A DNA stretch of 9,918 nt from an uncultured Collinsella sp. (GCA_900758885.1 CAAETD010000077.1:1-9918), one strand, 5' to 3'; numbered from the stretch's first letter, positions 1 to 6,810 are shown. Translations and numbers: made by a program. Notes: generated by a model from the sequence alone, not told the origin.

Positions 1-1
1 G

Positions 2-29
2 GTTACGCGGTTTTACCAAACCGCGTAAC
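2..29. repeat. Perfect 12-bp inverted repeat (hairpin)
   Basis: Positions 2-13 (GTTACGCGGTTT) are exactly complementary to 18-29, with a four-base loop (TACC). No T-run follows on either strand, so it is not a classical intrinsic terminator as seen here. It could be the terminator-like end of a gene lying left of the window, or part of the repeat-rich element that follows it. Confidence 0.75.
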
Positions 30-42
30 GAGTCGACGCTGC

Positions 43-141
43 GCGAGCCCCTGCCGGGCAATCTGCCGCTCAAACCGTCGCTTGCGTACAAAAGTACGCG
101 GCGCTCCTCTTTCGCGACACCTTGCCACGGCAGGGGCTCGC
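43..141. repeat. Nested inverted-repeat element (palindromic intergenic unit)
   Basis: Three nested stems can be read. The outer stem pairs 43-56 with 128-141 (14 bp, perfect) and continues after one bulged base (A127) as 57-61 with 122-126. A middle stem pairs 77-81 (GTCGC) with 114-118. The inner hairpin pairs 84-89 (GCGTAC) with 94-99 around an AAAA loop. No open reading frame of note lies in it. The organisation resembles bacterial REP/BIME-type or MITE-like intergenic elements, or a structured RNA. Which of these it is cannot be told from one copy. Confidence 0.65.
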
Positions 142-177
142 TCGCTGGCGTATGTTCAACCTGCGATTCAACCTTGC

Positions 178-208
178 TTGGCTTATGCTTCCCAGGTTGT
201 GTTATTCT
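178..208 (+). promoter_or_regulatory. Putative promoter of ruvCAB
   Basis: A -10-like TATTCT lies at 203-208. The best upstream partner is a weak -35-like TTGGCT at 178-183, with a long 19-base spacer. The assignment rests mostly on the -10 match, the position about 70 bases before the ruvC start, and the LexA-type box directly after it. Confidence 0.4.
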
Positions 209-222
209 AGAACAGACGTTCG
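209..222. promoter_or_regulatory. LexA/SOS box (Cheo-type) before ruvC
   Basis: AGAACAGACGTTCG contains the dyad GAAC-N4-GTTC. It agrees at 13 of 14 positions with the Gram-positive LexA (DinR) operator CGAAC-RNRY-GTTCG. It begins right after the -10-like TATTCT, so bound LexA would cover the start point of transcription. In other actinobacteria and firmicutes, ruv genes are known SOS-regulon members, which fits. Regulation in this organism is inferred. Confidence 0.7.
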
Positions 223-278
223 TGAATGATGCGCGGGGCCTTTCCTTGCGCTTGGAAAAAAGGCGAGGGGAGGTTGGC

Positions 279-800
279 TTGGTCATTTTGGGTATCGACC
301 CCGGTTTGGCCCATACGGGCTGGGGGATTATCGAGGAGCGACGTGGCGAGGTTCGCTGCCGTGCCTACGGTTGTATCGAGACCAGCGCGGGCAGCCCGCT
401 CGCGGTGCGCCTGTCGCATATCGCCCACGACCTCAAGGGCGTCGTCGAACGCTACCGTCCCGATACCGCGGCTATCGAGAGCATCTACTTTGGCGCTAAC
501 GTCCGCTCGGCCATCCCCACGGCGCATGCCCGCGGTGCCGCGCTCGTTGCGCTTTCGGAGTGCGCGCTCGAGATTGGCGAATACACGCCCATGCAGATCA
601 AGCAGGCCGTGGTGGGCACGGGCGCTGCGGATAAACGGCAGGTTGCCTACATGGTGCGCACGCTCACGCAGCTCGATCACGACCCGCACCCAGACCATGC
701 CGCCGATGCCCTGGCCTGCGCTATCTGCCACGTTAACCTCAGCCGCACCCGGGCGCTTACCGGCGGCGAGTTCTATCAACAGAGAGGAACCGGATACTGA
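279..800 (+). CDS. ruvC: Crossover junction endodeoxyribonuclease RuvC
   Basis: RuvC is the Mg2+-dependent dimeric nuclease that cuts Holliday junctions symmetrically during recombinational repair, acting with RuvA and RuvB in the cytoplasm. The start is taken as TTG at 279. It gives MVILGIDPGL, the usual RuvC N-terminus, and a 173-residue protein of the family's normal size. A GGGGAGG ribosome site (267-273) sits five bases upstream. The reading frame stays open to 174, but that extension has no RuvC similarity. The acidic catalytic set of the RNase H-like fold is present: D7, E67, H140 and D143 (the HAADALA motif; many RuvC proteins have His in the third position). The stop overlaps the ruvA start by one base (TGATG). 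A LexA-type box lies upstream, so SOS induction is likely. Confidence 0.95.
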   Translation: MVILGIDPGLAHTGWGIIEERRGEVRCRAYGCIETSAGSPLAVRLSHIAHDLKGVVERYRPDTAAIESIYFGANVRSAIPTAHARGAALVALSECALEIGEYTPMQIKQAVVGTGAADKRQVAYMVRTLTQLDHDPHPDHAADALACAICHVNLSRTRALTGGEFYQQRGTGY

Positions 801-1420
801 TGATTTCCCAGCTCCATGGAACGCTTGTCGAGGCCACGATGAGCTCGGCCGTCGTCGATGTATCGGGCGTGGGCTTTGAGCTTGGTATTTCGGGCAGCAC
901 TGCCGCCACGCTGCCTACGCCCGGCGGCGAGGTACGCCTTTATACCCGTATGCAGGTGCGCGAGGACGCCATGACGCTCTTTGGTTTTGCCTCCAAGGAC
1001 GAGCGCACGATGTTTGATCGGCTCGTGTCCGTCTCGGGCGTCGGTCCGCGCCTGGCGCTCGCCGTGCTCTCCACCTATACCGTGGGGCAGCTGTATTCCC
1101 TGGTAATGGCCGAGGATGACAAGGGCATGGCCAAGGTGCCCGGTGTGGGCAAAAAGACAGCGCAGCGCCTCATCTTGGAGCTCAAGAGTACCTTTGCCAA
1201 GGACAAGGGCTTTGTTCCGGTCGACGTGATTCCCGGCCAGGTTGCGATGCCGGTCCCTGCCGCCGCTCCCTCGGCGATCGACGACGCCCGCGCGGCGCTC
1301 CTCTCCATGGGCTTTAGCCCGCAGGAGACCGAGGTTGCCCTGAGCGGGTATGATGGGCAGGATATGCGTGTCGAGGATCTGCTCGGCGCGGCGCTTAAGC
1401 GACTCGGAATGGATGCGTGA
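800..1420 (+). CDS. ruvA: Holliday junction branch migration protein RuvA
   Basis: RuvA binds the four-way junction as a tetramer and loads RuvB on it. The 206-residue product shows the three RuvA domains. An OB-fold domain spans about 1-65, with acidic-pin residues E55 and D56 in VREDAMTLFGF. Two helix-hairpin-helix motifs follow, at 79-88 (SGVGPRLALA) and 114-123 (PGVGKKTAQR). After a Pro/Ala-rich linker (about 140-158), a C-terminal three-helix domain (about 158-206) is expected to contact RuvB. The ATG at 800 overlaps the ruvC stop by one base; a GAGAGG site lies at 782-787. The stop overlaps the ruvB start in the same TGATG arrangement, which implies coupled translation of the three subunits. 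Length and motif order are normal for the family. Confidence 0.95.
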   Translation: MISQLHGTLVEATMSSAVVDVSGVGFELGISGSTAATLPTPGGEVRLYTRMQVREDAMTLFGFASKDERTMFDRLVSVSGVGPRLALAVLSTYTVGQLYSLVMAEDDKGMAKVPGVGKKTAQRLILELKSTFAKDKGFVPVDVIPGQVAMPVPAAAPSAIDDARAALLSMGFSPQETEVALSGYDGQDMRVEDLLGAALKRLGMDA

Positions 1421-2487
1421 TGTGGGAAGCCGATGACTCTCAGGACCTGTGGGCGACGCCCGCCAACTCGCCGGCGGCATCCATGGCGCACGGTGAGCGT
1501 ATGGTGGGTTCGGAACTGACGCCCGAGGATCTCGATGTCGACCGTACCCTGCGTCCCCAGCGCCTGGACGACTACTGCGGTCAGGAGCATATCAAGCAGA
1601 GCCTTCGCGTGCTGATCGAGGCGGCGCAGAGCCGTGGCGAGACGCTCGACCACGTGATTTTCTCGGGCCCTCCGGGCCTGGGCAAGACCACGCTGGCCAC
1701 GGTTATCGCCAACGAGCTGGGCGCTCAGATCAAGACGACGAGTGGTCCGGCTATCGCGCGTACCGGTGACCTGGCAGCCATCCTGACTAACCTGCAGCCG
1801 GGTGACGTGCTGTTTATCGACGAGATCCACCGTCTTAACCGTTCGGTCGAGGAAGTCCTGTATCCCGCTATGGAGGACTTTGCGCTCGACATCGTGATCG
1901 GTAAAGGCCCGGCCGCTCGCTCGATTCGCCTGGATATCCCCAAGTTTACGCTGGTAGCGGCAACGACCCGCTCGGGTATGCTGACCGGCCCGCTGCGCGA
2001 TCGCTTTGGCATTTCGTATCGCCTGGACTACTACACGGTCGAGGAGCTCGCTCAGATTGTGACGCGCTCGGCGACTATCCTGGGCGTGACGATCGACCAT
2101 CCGAGCGCGCTTGAGATCGGCTCGCGCTCGCGTGGCACGCCGCGTTTGGCCAACCGTCTGCTCAAGCGTGTGCGCGACTATGCGCAGGTGCGCGGCAACG
2201 GCCCCATCGAGCTCGATATTTGCCGTCAGGCGCTCGAGTTCTTCGAGATCGATGGGCTTGGTCTGGACTGGATGGATATTCGCATTTTGGAGACGCTTGC
2301 CAAGACGTTCTCCGGCCGTGCCGTTGGCTTGACGACCCTTGCCAGCGCGGTGGGCGAGGACCCGGGTACGCTCGAGGATGTCTATGAGCCCTATCTGCTG
2401 CAGTGCGGCTTGATGATTCGCACGCCCCAGGGCCGCCAGGCAACGCTTCGCACCTTTGAGCACTTGGGTATCGAGCCAGCCGTTTAG
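1420..2487 (+). CDS. ruvB: Holliday junction branch migration ATPase RuvB
   Basis: RuvB is the hexameric AAA+ motor that drives branch migration with RuvA. Starting at ATG 1420 the protein has 355 residues. A GTG three bases earlier (1417) is an equally possible start, and the first 30 or so residues are a non-conserved extension. Motifs, numbered from 1420: Walker A GPPGLGKTT 83-91, Walker B VLFIDEIHR 130-138, sensor 1 AATTRSG 180-186, arginine-finger segment GPLRDRFG 190-197, sensor 2 GTPRLANRL 239-247. A winged-helix DNA-binding domain follows from about 280. The ribosome site is weak, which fits coupling to ruvA. No obvious terminator follows: the 146 bases to fhs hold no strong hairpin with a T-run. 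Confidence 0.95.
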   Translation: MWEADDSQDLWATPANSPAASMAHGERMVGSELTPEDLDVDRTLRPQRLDDYCGQEHIKQSLRVLIEAAQSRGETLDHVIFSGPPGLGKTTLATVIANELGAQIKTTSGPAIARTGDLAAILTNLQPGDVLFIDEIHRLNRSVEEVLYPAMEDFALDIVIGKGPAARSIRLDIPKFTLVAATTRSGMLTGPLRDRFGISYRLDYYTVEELAQIVTRSATILGVTIDHPSALEIGSRSRGTPRLANRLLKRVRDYAQVRGNGPIELDICRQALEFFEIDGLGLDWMDIRILETLAKTFSGRAVGLTTLASAVGEDPGTLEDVYEPYLLQCGLMIRTPQGRQATLRTFEHLGIEPAV

Positions 2488-2566
2488 AGACGGGTTTGTT
2501 TTGGCTGGTCTGTAGGCTATCGCTGAGCATTGGATAAACATATCGCCATTCATCGGTTACGGGTGT

Positions 2567-2593
2567 TTTACTATTGCGCGCCCGTGCTATGCT
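2567..2593 (+). promoter_or_regulatory. Putative promoter of fhs
   Basis: A -10-like TATGCT at 2588-2593 has a -35-like TTTACT at 2567-2572, with a short 15-base spacer. The leader to the ATG would be only about 35 bases, leaving no room for a tetrahydrofolate riboswitch. The call rests on hexamer resemblance and position only. Confidence 0.4.
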
Positions 2594-2633
2594 GAATTGG
2601 TCTTTTTCTCATCCGGTAACGAAAGGACCGCCC

Positions 2634-4301
2634 ATGCCTACTGACATCGAAATCGCACGTTCCGTCACGCCGCTGCCCATTACCGAGGTGGCTAAGAACG
2701 CCGGCGTCGACGTAAAGCACCTGATTCCGTACGGCTTCGACAAGGCTAAGGTTGACTATTCACTGCTCAACGAGCCGACCGATCACCAGGCCAAGCTCGT
2801 CCTCGTGACCGCCATCAACCCCACGCCCGCAGGCGAGGGCAAGACCACCACGACCATCGGTCTGGCCGATGGCCTGCGCCGTCGCGGCGTCAAGAGCGCC
2901 GTGGCCCTGCGTGAGCCTTCGCTCGGTCCCGTCTTTGGCGTAAAGGGCGGCGCCGCCGGCGGCGGTTGGGCCCAGGTCATCCCCATGGAGGATATCAACC
3001 TGCACTTTACCGGCGACTTCCACGCTATCGGTGCCGCCAATAACCTGCTGGCCGCCATGCTCGACAACCATATTCAGCAGGGCAACCAGCTCGGTATCGA
3101 TGTTAAGCGCATTACCTGGAAGCGCGTCGTCGACATGAACGACCGCCAGCTGCGCCATGTTATCGACGGCATCGGCGGCAAGGCCCAGGGCGTGCCGCGC
3201 GAGGACGGCTTCGATATCACCGTTGCCTCCGAGGTCATGGCAATCCTGTGCCTGTCCACGAGTATCAATGACCTCAAGGAGCGCCTGGGCGAGATCGTCG
3301 TCGGCTACAGCTTTGCCGGCGAGCCCGTCCGCGCCCGCGACCTCAAGGCTCAGGGCGCCATGGCGGCCCTGCTCAAGGACGCGCTCAAGCCCAACCTAGT
3401 GCAGACGCTCGAGGGTACGCCCGCGTTTGTCCACGGCGGTCCCTTCGCCAACATCGCCCACGGCTGCAATTCCATCATGGCCACGCGTATGGCCATGCGC
3501 TTTGGCGATGTCGCCATTACCGAGGCAGGCTTTGGCGCCGATCTGGGTGCCGAGAAGTTCCTCGACATCAAGTGCCGCATGACGGGCGTTCGCCCCAGCG
3601 CCGTCGTGATTGTCGCCACCGCCCGTGCGCTTAAGTACAACGGCGGTGTTGCCAAGGCCGACCTCAACGAGGAGAACCTCGAGGCCCTCAAGGCCGGCAT
3701 GCCCAACCTGCTGCGTCACGTCGACAACATCCAGAACGTTTATGGTCTGCCCTGCGTGGTCGCCATCAACCGCTTCCCGACGGACACCGAGGCAGAGCTT
3801 GCGCTCATCGAGTCCGAGTGCCAGAAGCTCGGCGTTAACGTTAAGCTTTCCGAGGTCTGGGCCAAGGGCGGCGAGGGCGCGCTCGAGCTGGCTGATGAGG
3901 TCATGCGCCTGATTGAGCAGCCGAGCGAGCTCAAGTTTGCCTATGAGGACGGCGCCGATGTGGCCGACGCTCTCGAGGCCATTGCCACCAAGGTCTACCG
4001 CGCCGACGGCGTCGACTTTACGCCGGCTGCCAAGCGCCAGCTCGCCGAGCTGCGCGAGAACGGCTTTGGCAACCTGCCGGTATGCGTCGCCAAGACGCAG
4101 TACAGCTTTAGCGACAACGCCAAGGCCCTGGGCGCTCCCGAGAATTTCCGCATCACGGTGCGCGAGCTCAAGGTTTCTGCCGGTGCTCACTTTGTGGTCG
4201 CGCTGACCGGCAGCGTTCTGACCATGCCGGGCCTGCCCAAGGTCCCCGCGGCCGAGAACATCGACGTCGACAACGACGGCAACATCACCGGCCTGTTCTA
4301 A
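2634..4301 (+). CDS. fhs: Formate--tetrahydrofolate ligase
   Basis: This enzyme (FTHFS, EC 6.3.4.3) joins formate to tetrahydrofolate using ATP, giving 10-formyl-THF for purine and formyl-methionine synthesis. It is also the entry step of the methyl branch of the Wood-Ljungdahl pathway in acetogens. ATG 2634 was chosen because GAAAGGA (2621-2627) precedes it at good spacing and the 555-residue product matches the usual 555-560. The frame is open 20 codons further up, without family similarity. Signatures: P-loop TPAGEGKTT at 64-72, the REPSLGPVFGVKGG glycine-rich family block at 93-106 and FTGDFHAI at 125-132. It is a single-gene unit with its own promoter and a strong terminator. No other one-carbon genes are adjacent, so an acetogenic role is not supported; a general C1 role is more likely. 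Confidence 0.97.
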   Translation: MPTDIEIARSVTPLPITEVAKNAGVDVKHLIPYGFDKAKVDYSLLNEPTDHQAKLVLVTAINPTPAGEGKTTTTIGLADGLRRRGVKSAVALREPSLGPVFGVKGGAAGGGWAQVIPMEDINLHFTGDFHAIGAANNLLAAMLDNHIQQGNQLGIDVKRITWKRVVDMNDRQLRHVIDGIGGKAQGVPREDGFDITVASEVMAILCLSTSINDLKERLGEIVVGYSFAGEPVRARDLKAQGAMAALLKDALKPNLVQTLEGTPAFVHGGPFANIAHGCNSIMATRMAMRFGDVAITEAGFGADLGAEKFLDIKCRMTGVRPSAVVIVATARALKYNGGVAKADLNEENLEALKAGMPNLLRHVDNIQNVYGLPCVVAINRFPTDTEAELALIESECQKLGVNVKLSEVWAKGGEGALELADEVMRLIEQPSELKFAYEDGADVADALEAIATKVYRADGVDFTPAAKRQLAELRENGFGNLPVCVAKTQYSFSDNAKALGAPENFRITVRELKVSAGAHFVVALTGSVLTMPGLPKVPAAENIDVDNDGNITGLF

Positions 4302-4326
4302 GCCTGCTGCTTATAGCCGCTTGCCC

Positions 4327-4363
4327 GCCCCGCCGCGCCCACCAAGGCCCGGCGGGGCTTTTT
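4327..4363 (+). terminator. Rho-independent terminator of fhs
   Basis: A nine-base-pair GC stem (4327-4335 GCCCCGCCG with 4350-4358 CGGCGGGGC) closes a 14-base loop and is followed directly by TTTTT (4359-4363). It starts 26 bases after the fhs stop. Confidence 0.9.
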
Positions 4364-4404
4364 GATCCTTAGGCACGCGCATGTCTTGTAGATACCGACG
4401 GCCT

Positions 4405-4436
4405 TTGCCCATCATAGGCTTTTGCGCGGGTAGAAT
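4405..4436 (+). promoter_or_regulatory. Possible promoter of the membrane protein gene
   Basis: A good -10-like TAGAAT lies at 4431-4436, 46 bases before the ATG. The only -35-like match, TTGCCC at 4405-4410, is 20 bases away, so the -35 assignment is weak. A promoter is expected here because a strong terminator precedes this gene. Confidence 0.35.
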
Positions 4437-4481
4437 GCATGGATAACTTGATGCTTACAGGCGACGGAAAGGAAACGTTGC

Positions 4482-5468
4482 ATGGACCAGGACAAGACGA
4501 CCGTGATGGGCGGATATGGTTCCGCGCAGGCTGACGATAGCGCCGATGCGACCCGCGTTGTTCCCAACCCCGGTTATACCGACCCCGCCGCGACGCAGCC
4601 TTCTGCCGAACCCACACGTGTTATGGGCTATGGCGATACACCGCGGGATCCGTTTGATTATGCACCGCAGGACCCGTATGGCAATGCGACGCCGGACCCG
4701 TATGGCAATGCGGCGGCAGGCGCTTATAATAACCTGCCGCAAAATCCCATTCCGCAGCCTCAGCAGACGACGTATATGCCGCGCACGGCACAGTCCCAGC
4801 CTCGTTATGAGTCGCGCGATCCGTATGCGCGCCAGCCTTATCGTGAGTACCCCAAGTCGATTCCGCAGTATGGTGAGGACGAGGAAGAGGCGCCGTCGCG
4901 TTCGTCGAGTGTGATCAAGAAGATCCTCATTGTGCTGGCGATCTTCTTTGCCCTCTCGATTGTGTTTGCCATCGTGTCGGGCATGCTCAACAAGCGAGGG
5001 AGTTCAACGGCCGATACCACCGCCGAGCAAACCGAGTCTGCCTCGTCTAGCACCGTCGATCTGAGCGATATCCCGGGGCAGTACTGGTCCAACGCCAAGA
5101 AGCTCCTCAAGTCGCGCGGCGCCGATCTTTCGAATGCTGTGATTCTGACTGACGACGGCTCGACGCCTGTTGTCGATGCCAACTGGGTTGTTACTTCTGC
5201 CTACTATAACGACAACGGTAACCTCGAAATTCAACTCACGCACAAGAACAGCTCGGGCAACTCGTCCGACGGCCAAAGCGGCACCGACAATTCGAGCTCC
5301 AACACGCTGGAGGACCTGAGCAACAAGGCCCAGGAGCTTGGAGATAAGGCTCAAGAGCTGGGCGACACGGCTCAGAACCTCGGCGATACCGCACAGAACC
5401 TGGGCGATATGGCAACGAACGCCTGGGACGCGCTGCAAAACGGCATTTCGGGCGCACAGGGAAACTAG
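4482..5468 (+). CDS. Single-pass membrane protein with T-x-V motifs, PASTA-like region and heptad tail
   Basis: The gene is not recognised by name. The 328-residue product has no signal peptide. Its N-terminal 140 residues are hydrophilic, rich in Pro, Tyr, Gln and Asp, and probably cytoplasmic. They carry three short motifs, T6-T-V-M9, T24-R-V-V27 and T45-R-V-M48, and a duplicated unit DPYGNATP/DPYGNAAA (64-79). Residues 147-168 form one hydrophobic transmembrane helix, preceded by Lys-Lys. Outside follow a Ser/Thr-rich linker, a compact region at about 198-255 (YWSNAKKLLKSRGAD, later NWVVTSAYY) that looks PASTA-like, a Ser/Asn/Gly-rich linker, and six seven-residue units of the form LGDxAQx (279-320), likely an amphipathic helix. 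Start: ATG with AAAGGA eight bases upstream. By analogy with Ser/Thr-kinase/FHA systems, the T-x-V motifs could be phosphorylated; that is inference. It converges with the transporter gene, whose stop lies 18 bases away. Confidence 0.85.
   Translation: MDQDKTTVMGGYGSAQADDSADATRVVPNPGYTDPAATQPSAEPTRVMGYGDTPRDPFDYAPQDPYGNATPDPYGNAAAGAYNNLPQNPIPQPQQTTYMPRTAQSQPRYESRDPYARQPYREYPKSIPQYGEDEEEAPSRSSSVIKKILIVLAIFFALSIVFAIVSGMLNKRGSSTADTTAEQTESASSSTVDLSDIPGQYWSNAKKLLKSRGADLSNAVILTDDGSTPVVDANWVVTSAYYNDNGNLEIQLTHKNSSGNSSDGQSGTDNSSSNTLEDLSNKAQELGDKAQELGDTAQNLGDTAQNLGDMATNAWDALQNGISGAQGN
4670..4712 (+). repeat. Tandem 19-bp repeat inside coding sequence
   Basis: Positions 4670-4688 and 4694-4712 are identical over 19 bases with a 24-base period. 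They encode the duplicated eight-residue unit DPYGNAxx. The exact DNA identity points to a recent in-frame duplication. Confidence 0.85.
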
Positions 5469-5486
5469 CGGCCGAGCGAAGCGGGG

Positions 5487-6668
5487 CTACAACTGCTCTG
5501 CCGGACGCTCGGGCGAGCTAAAGCCGGAGTCAAACGTGACGACGCATGATGCATCGGGTCTGCGCTCGTGCACGATGCGCGTGACGAGCTCCAGCAGCTC
5601 CTCGTCGGATATGTCAAAGCCGTCGGGACGCACCAGGTCAAACGAAACAAAGCCGTCGTGCTCGTGCAAGTCGTGGATGGAAAGCGCGGGGTCGATCTGC
5701 GCTACGCCGCGCTTGACCCAGCCGCGCAAGTCATCGCCGGTTGTTGCAATAGGGTCGCAGTGCAACGTGATGGCGATGCCCATCTGGCGTTTGATATCGT
5801 GTTCGATGGTGTCCAGGATCTCGTGGTGCTCAAAGGCATCGCCCTCGCCGGGCATTTCCACGTGTGCGCTGGCAAACTGGCGGCCGGGGCCGTAGTCGTG
5901 CACCATGAGGTCGTGCGTGCCCAGGACCTGGGGGTACGACATGATCCTGTCGCGGATTTCCTGGACGAGCTTGGGGTCGGGCGCTTGTCCCAGCAGCGGG
6001 CTGATGGCGTCGCGCACCAGGCCCAGGCCGCTGATGCAGATGAAGATGCCCACGCCCAGGCCCGCCCAGCCATCGAGGTCAAAGCCGGTCGTCTGCGAAA
6101 TAAGCGCCGCCACCAAGACCGAGCCCGAGGTGATGACGTCGTTTTTGGAGTCCTGCGCCGTGGCGATGAGCGTCTCGGAGTCGATGCGATTCCCCAGCGT
6201 GCGGTTGAATGCAGCCATCCAGAGCTTAACGAGCATGGACGTAGCCAGTGCCGCAAGGGAAACGAGCGTGTAGGCGGTGGGGGAGGGCTTGATAATCTTG
6301 GTAACGGACTCGAGCACCAGGTTGATGCCGACGGCACAAACGAGGACGGCGACAAACAGGCCGGCGAGGTATTCGTAGCGGCCGTGGCCATAGGGGTGAC
6401 CTTCGTCGGCCGGGCGGCTGGCAAGGCGGAACCCGAGCAGGCTGACGATGTTGCTCGAGGCATCGGAGAGGTTGTTGAAGGCGTCGGCGATGAGCGAGAC
6501 GGAGCCGGCGAGCAGGCCCGCGATGCCCTTGGCTAGGCACAGGGTAATGTTGAGGCCAATGCAGATGAGACTTGCGGCAAAGCCTGCGTTGGTGCGGCAA
6601 GCCGTATCGACCGGCTCGTCCTCGTTGCCGGGAACAAGCGTATGTACCAGCCGATTTACAAATAGCAT
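5487..6668 (-). CDS. Cation diffusion facilitator transporter with extended C-terminus
   Basis: CDF proteins are dimeric membrane antiporters that export divalent metals against protons. The start is ATG at 6668, with GAGGAG (6676-6681) seven bases upstream, giving 393 residues; the frame is open further up without family similarity. The membrane domain spans about 28-225. By alignment to E. coli YiiP, the transport site would be D62 and N66 (ADAFNNLSD) and D173 and D177 (AQDSKND). This is an all-Asp/Asn site lacking the His typical of Zn exporters, which points to Mn(II) or Fe(II) rather than Zn. The HPYGHGRYEYLAGL loop (91-104) is a family hallmark. The usual cytoplasmic domain covers about 231-307. 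About 85 more residues (310-393) look like a second domain of the same type. The gene is divergent from the zinc-ribbon gene and convergent with the membrane protein gene. The substrate is inferred only. Confidence 0.93.
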   Translation of the reverse strand: MLFVNRLVHTLVPGNEDEPVDTACRTNAGFAASLICIGLNITLCLAKGIAGLLAGSVSLIADAFNNLSDASSNIVSLLGFRLASRPADEGHPYGHGRYEYLAGLFVAVLVCAVGINLVLESVTKIIKPSPTAYTLVSLAALATSMLVKLWMAAFNRTLGNRIDSETLIATAQDSKNDVITSGSVLVAALISQTTGFDLDGWAGLGVGIFICISGLGLVRDAISPLLGQAPDPKLVQEIRDRIMSYPQVLGTHDLMVHDYGPGRQFASAHVEMPGEGDAFEHHEILDTIEHDIKRQMGIAITLHCDPIATTGDDLRGWVKRGVAQIDPALSIHDLHEHDGFVSFDLVRPDGFDISDEELLELVTRIVHERRPDASCVVTFDSGFSSPERPAEQL

Positions 6669-6701
6669 GGCGTATCTCCTCGCATCCTTGTTTAAGGGGA
6701 T

Positions 6702-6730
6702 AGTGTAGCTCGCATGAGCGCACCGTGCGC
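6702..6730 (-). promoter_or_regulatory. Possible promoter and operator-like dyad of the transporter gene
   Basis: Read on the minus strand, a -10-like TACACT occupies 6707-6702, about 34 bases before the ATG. At -35 spacing lies the perfect dyad GCGCAC-C-GTGCGC (6718-6730) in place of a recognisable -35 hexamer. A regulator site overlapping a weak promoter is plausible but unproven. Confidence 0.3.
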
Positions 6731-6810
6731 CGATGCTTAGAAAATGCAGCAATGGTCTGCTCGAGCTAACGAGCGGCCCTTCTTGTCCGACCGGGTGCTC
6801 CATTTTGGGC

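Noticed and set aside
174..278. Upstream in-frame extension of RuvC (start at TTG 174)
   Set aside because: The extra 35 residues have no RuvC similarity, and the region holds the likely promoter and LexA box. TTG 279 has a strong ribosome site and gives the standard N-terminus and length.
1075..2553. Long minus-strand ORF (492 codons) opposite ruvA-ruvB
   Set aside because: It is a shadow of the strongly conserved plus-strand genes. High GC with biased codons opens such frames, and its translation is Arg/His-rich with no family resemblance.
2488..2633. Tetrahydrofolate riboswitch before fhs
   Set aside because: The likely promoter leaves a leader of only about 35 bases, and no suitable multi-helix structure was seen.
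4455..4742. Minus-strand ORF with repeated RIAIRVRR-like text
   Set aside because: The repeats are the antisense image of the DPYGNA duplication in the membrane protein gene.
5568..6536. Long plus-strand ORF opposite the CDF transporter
   Set aside because: It is antisense to a clearly conserved membrane protein, and its translation is of low complexity with no recognisable domain.
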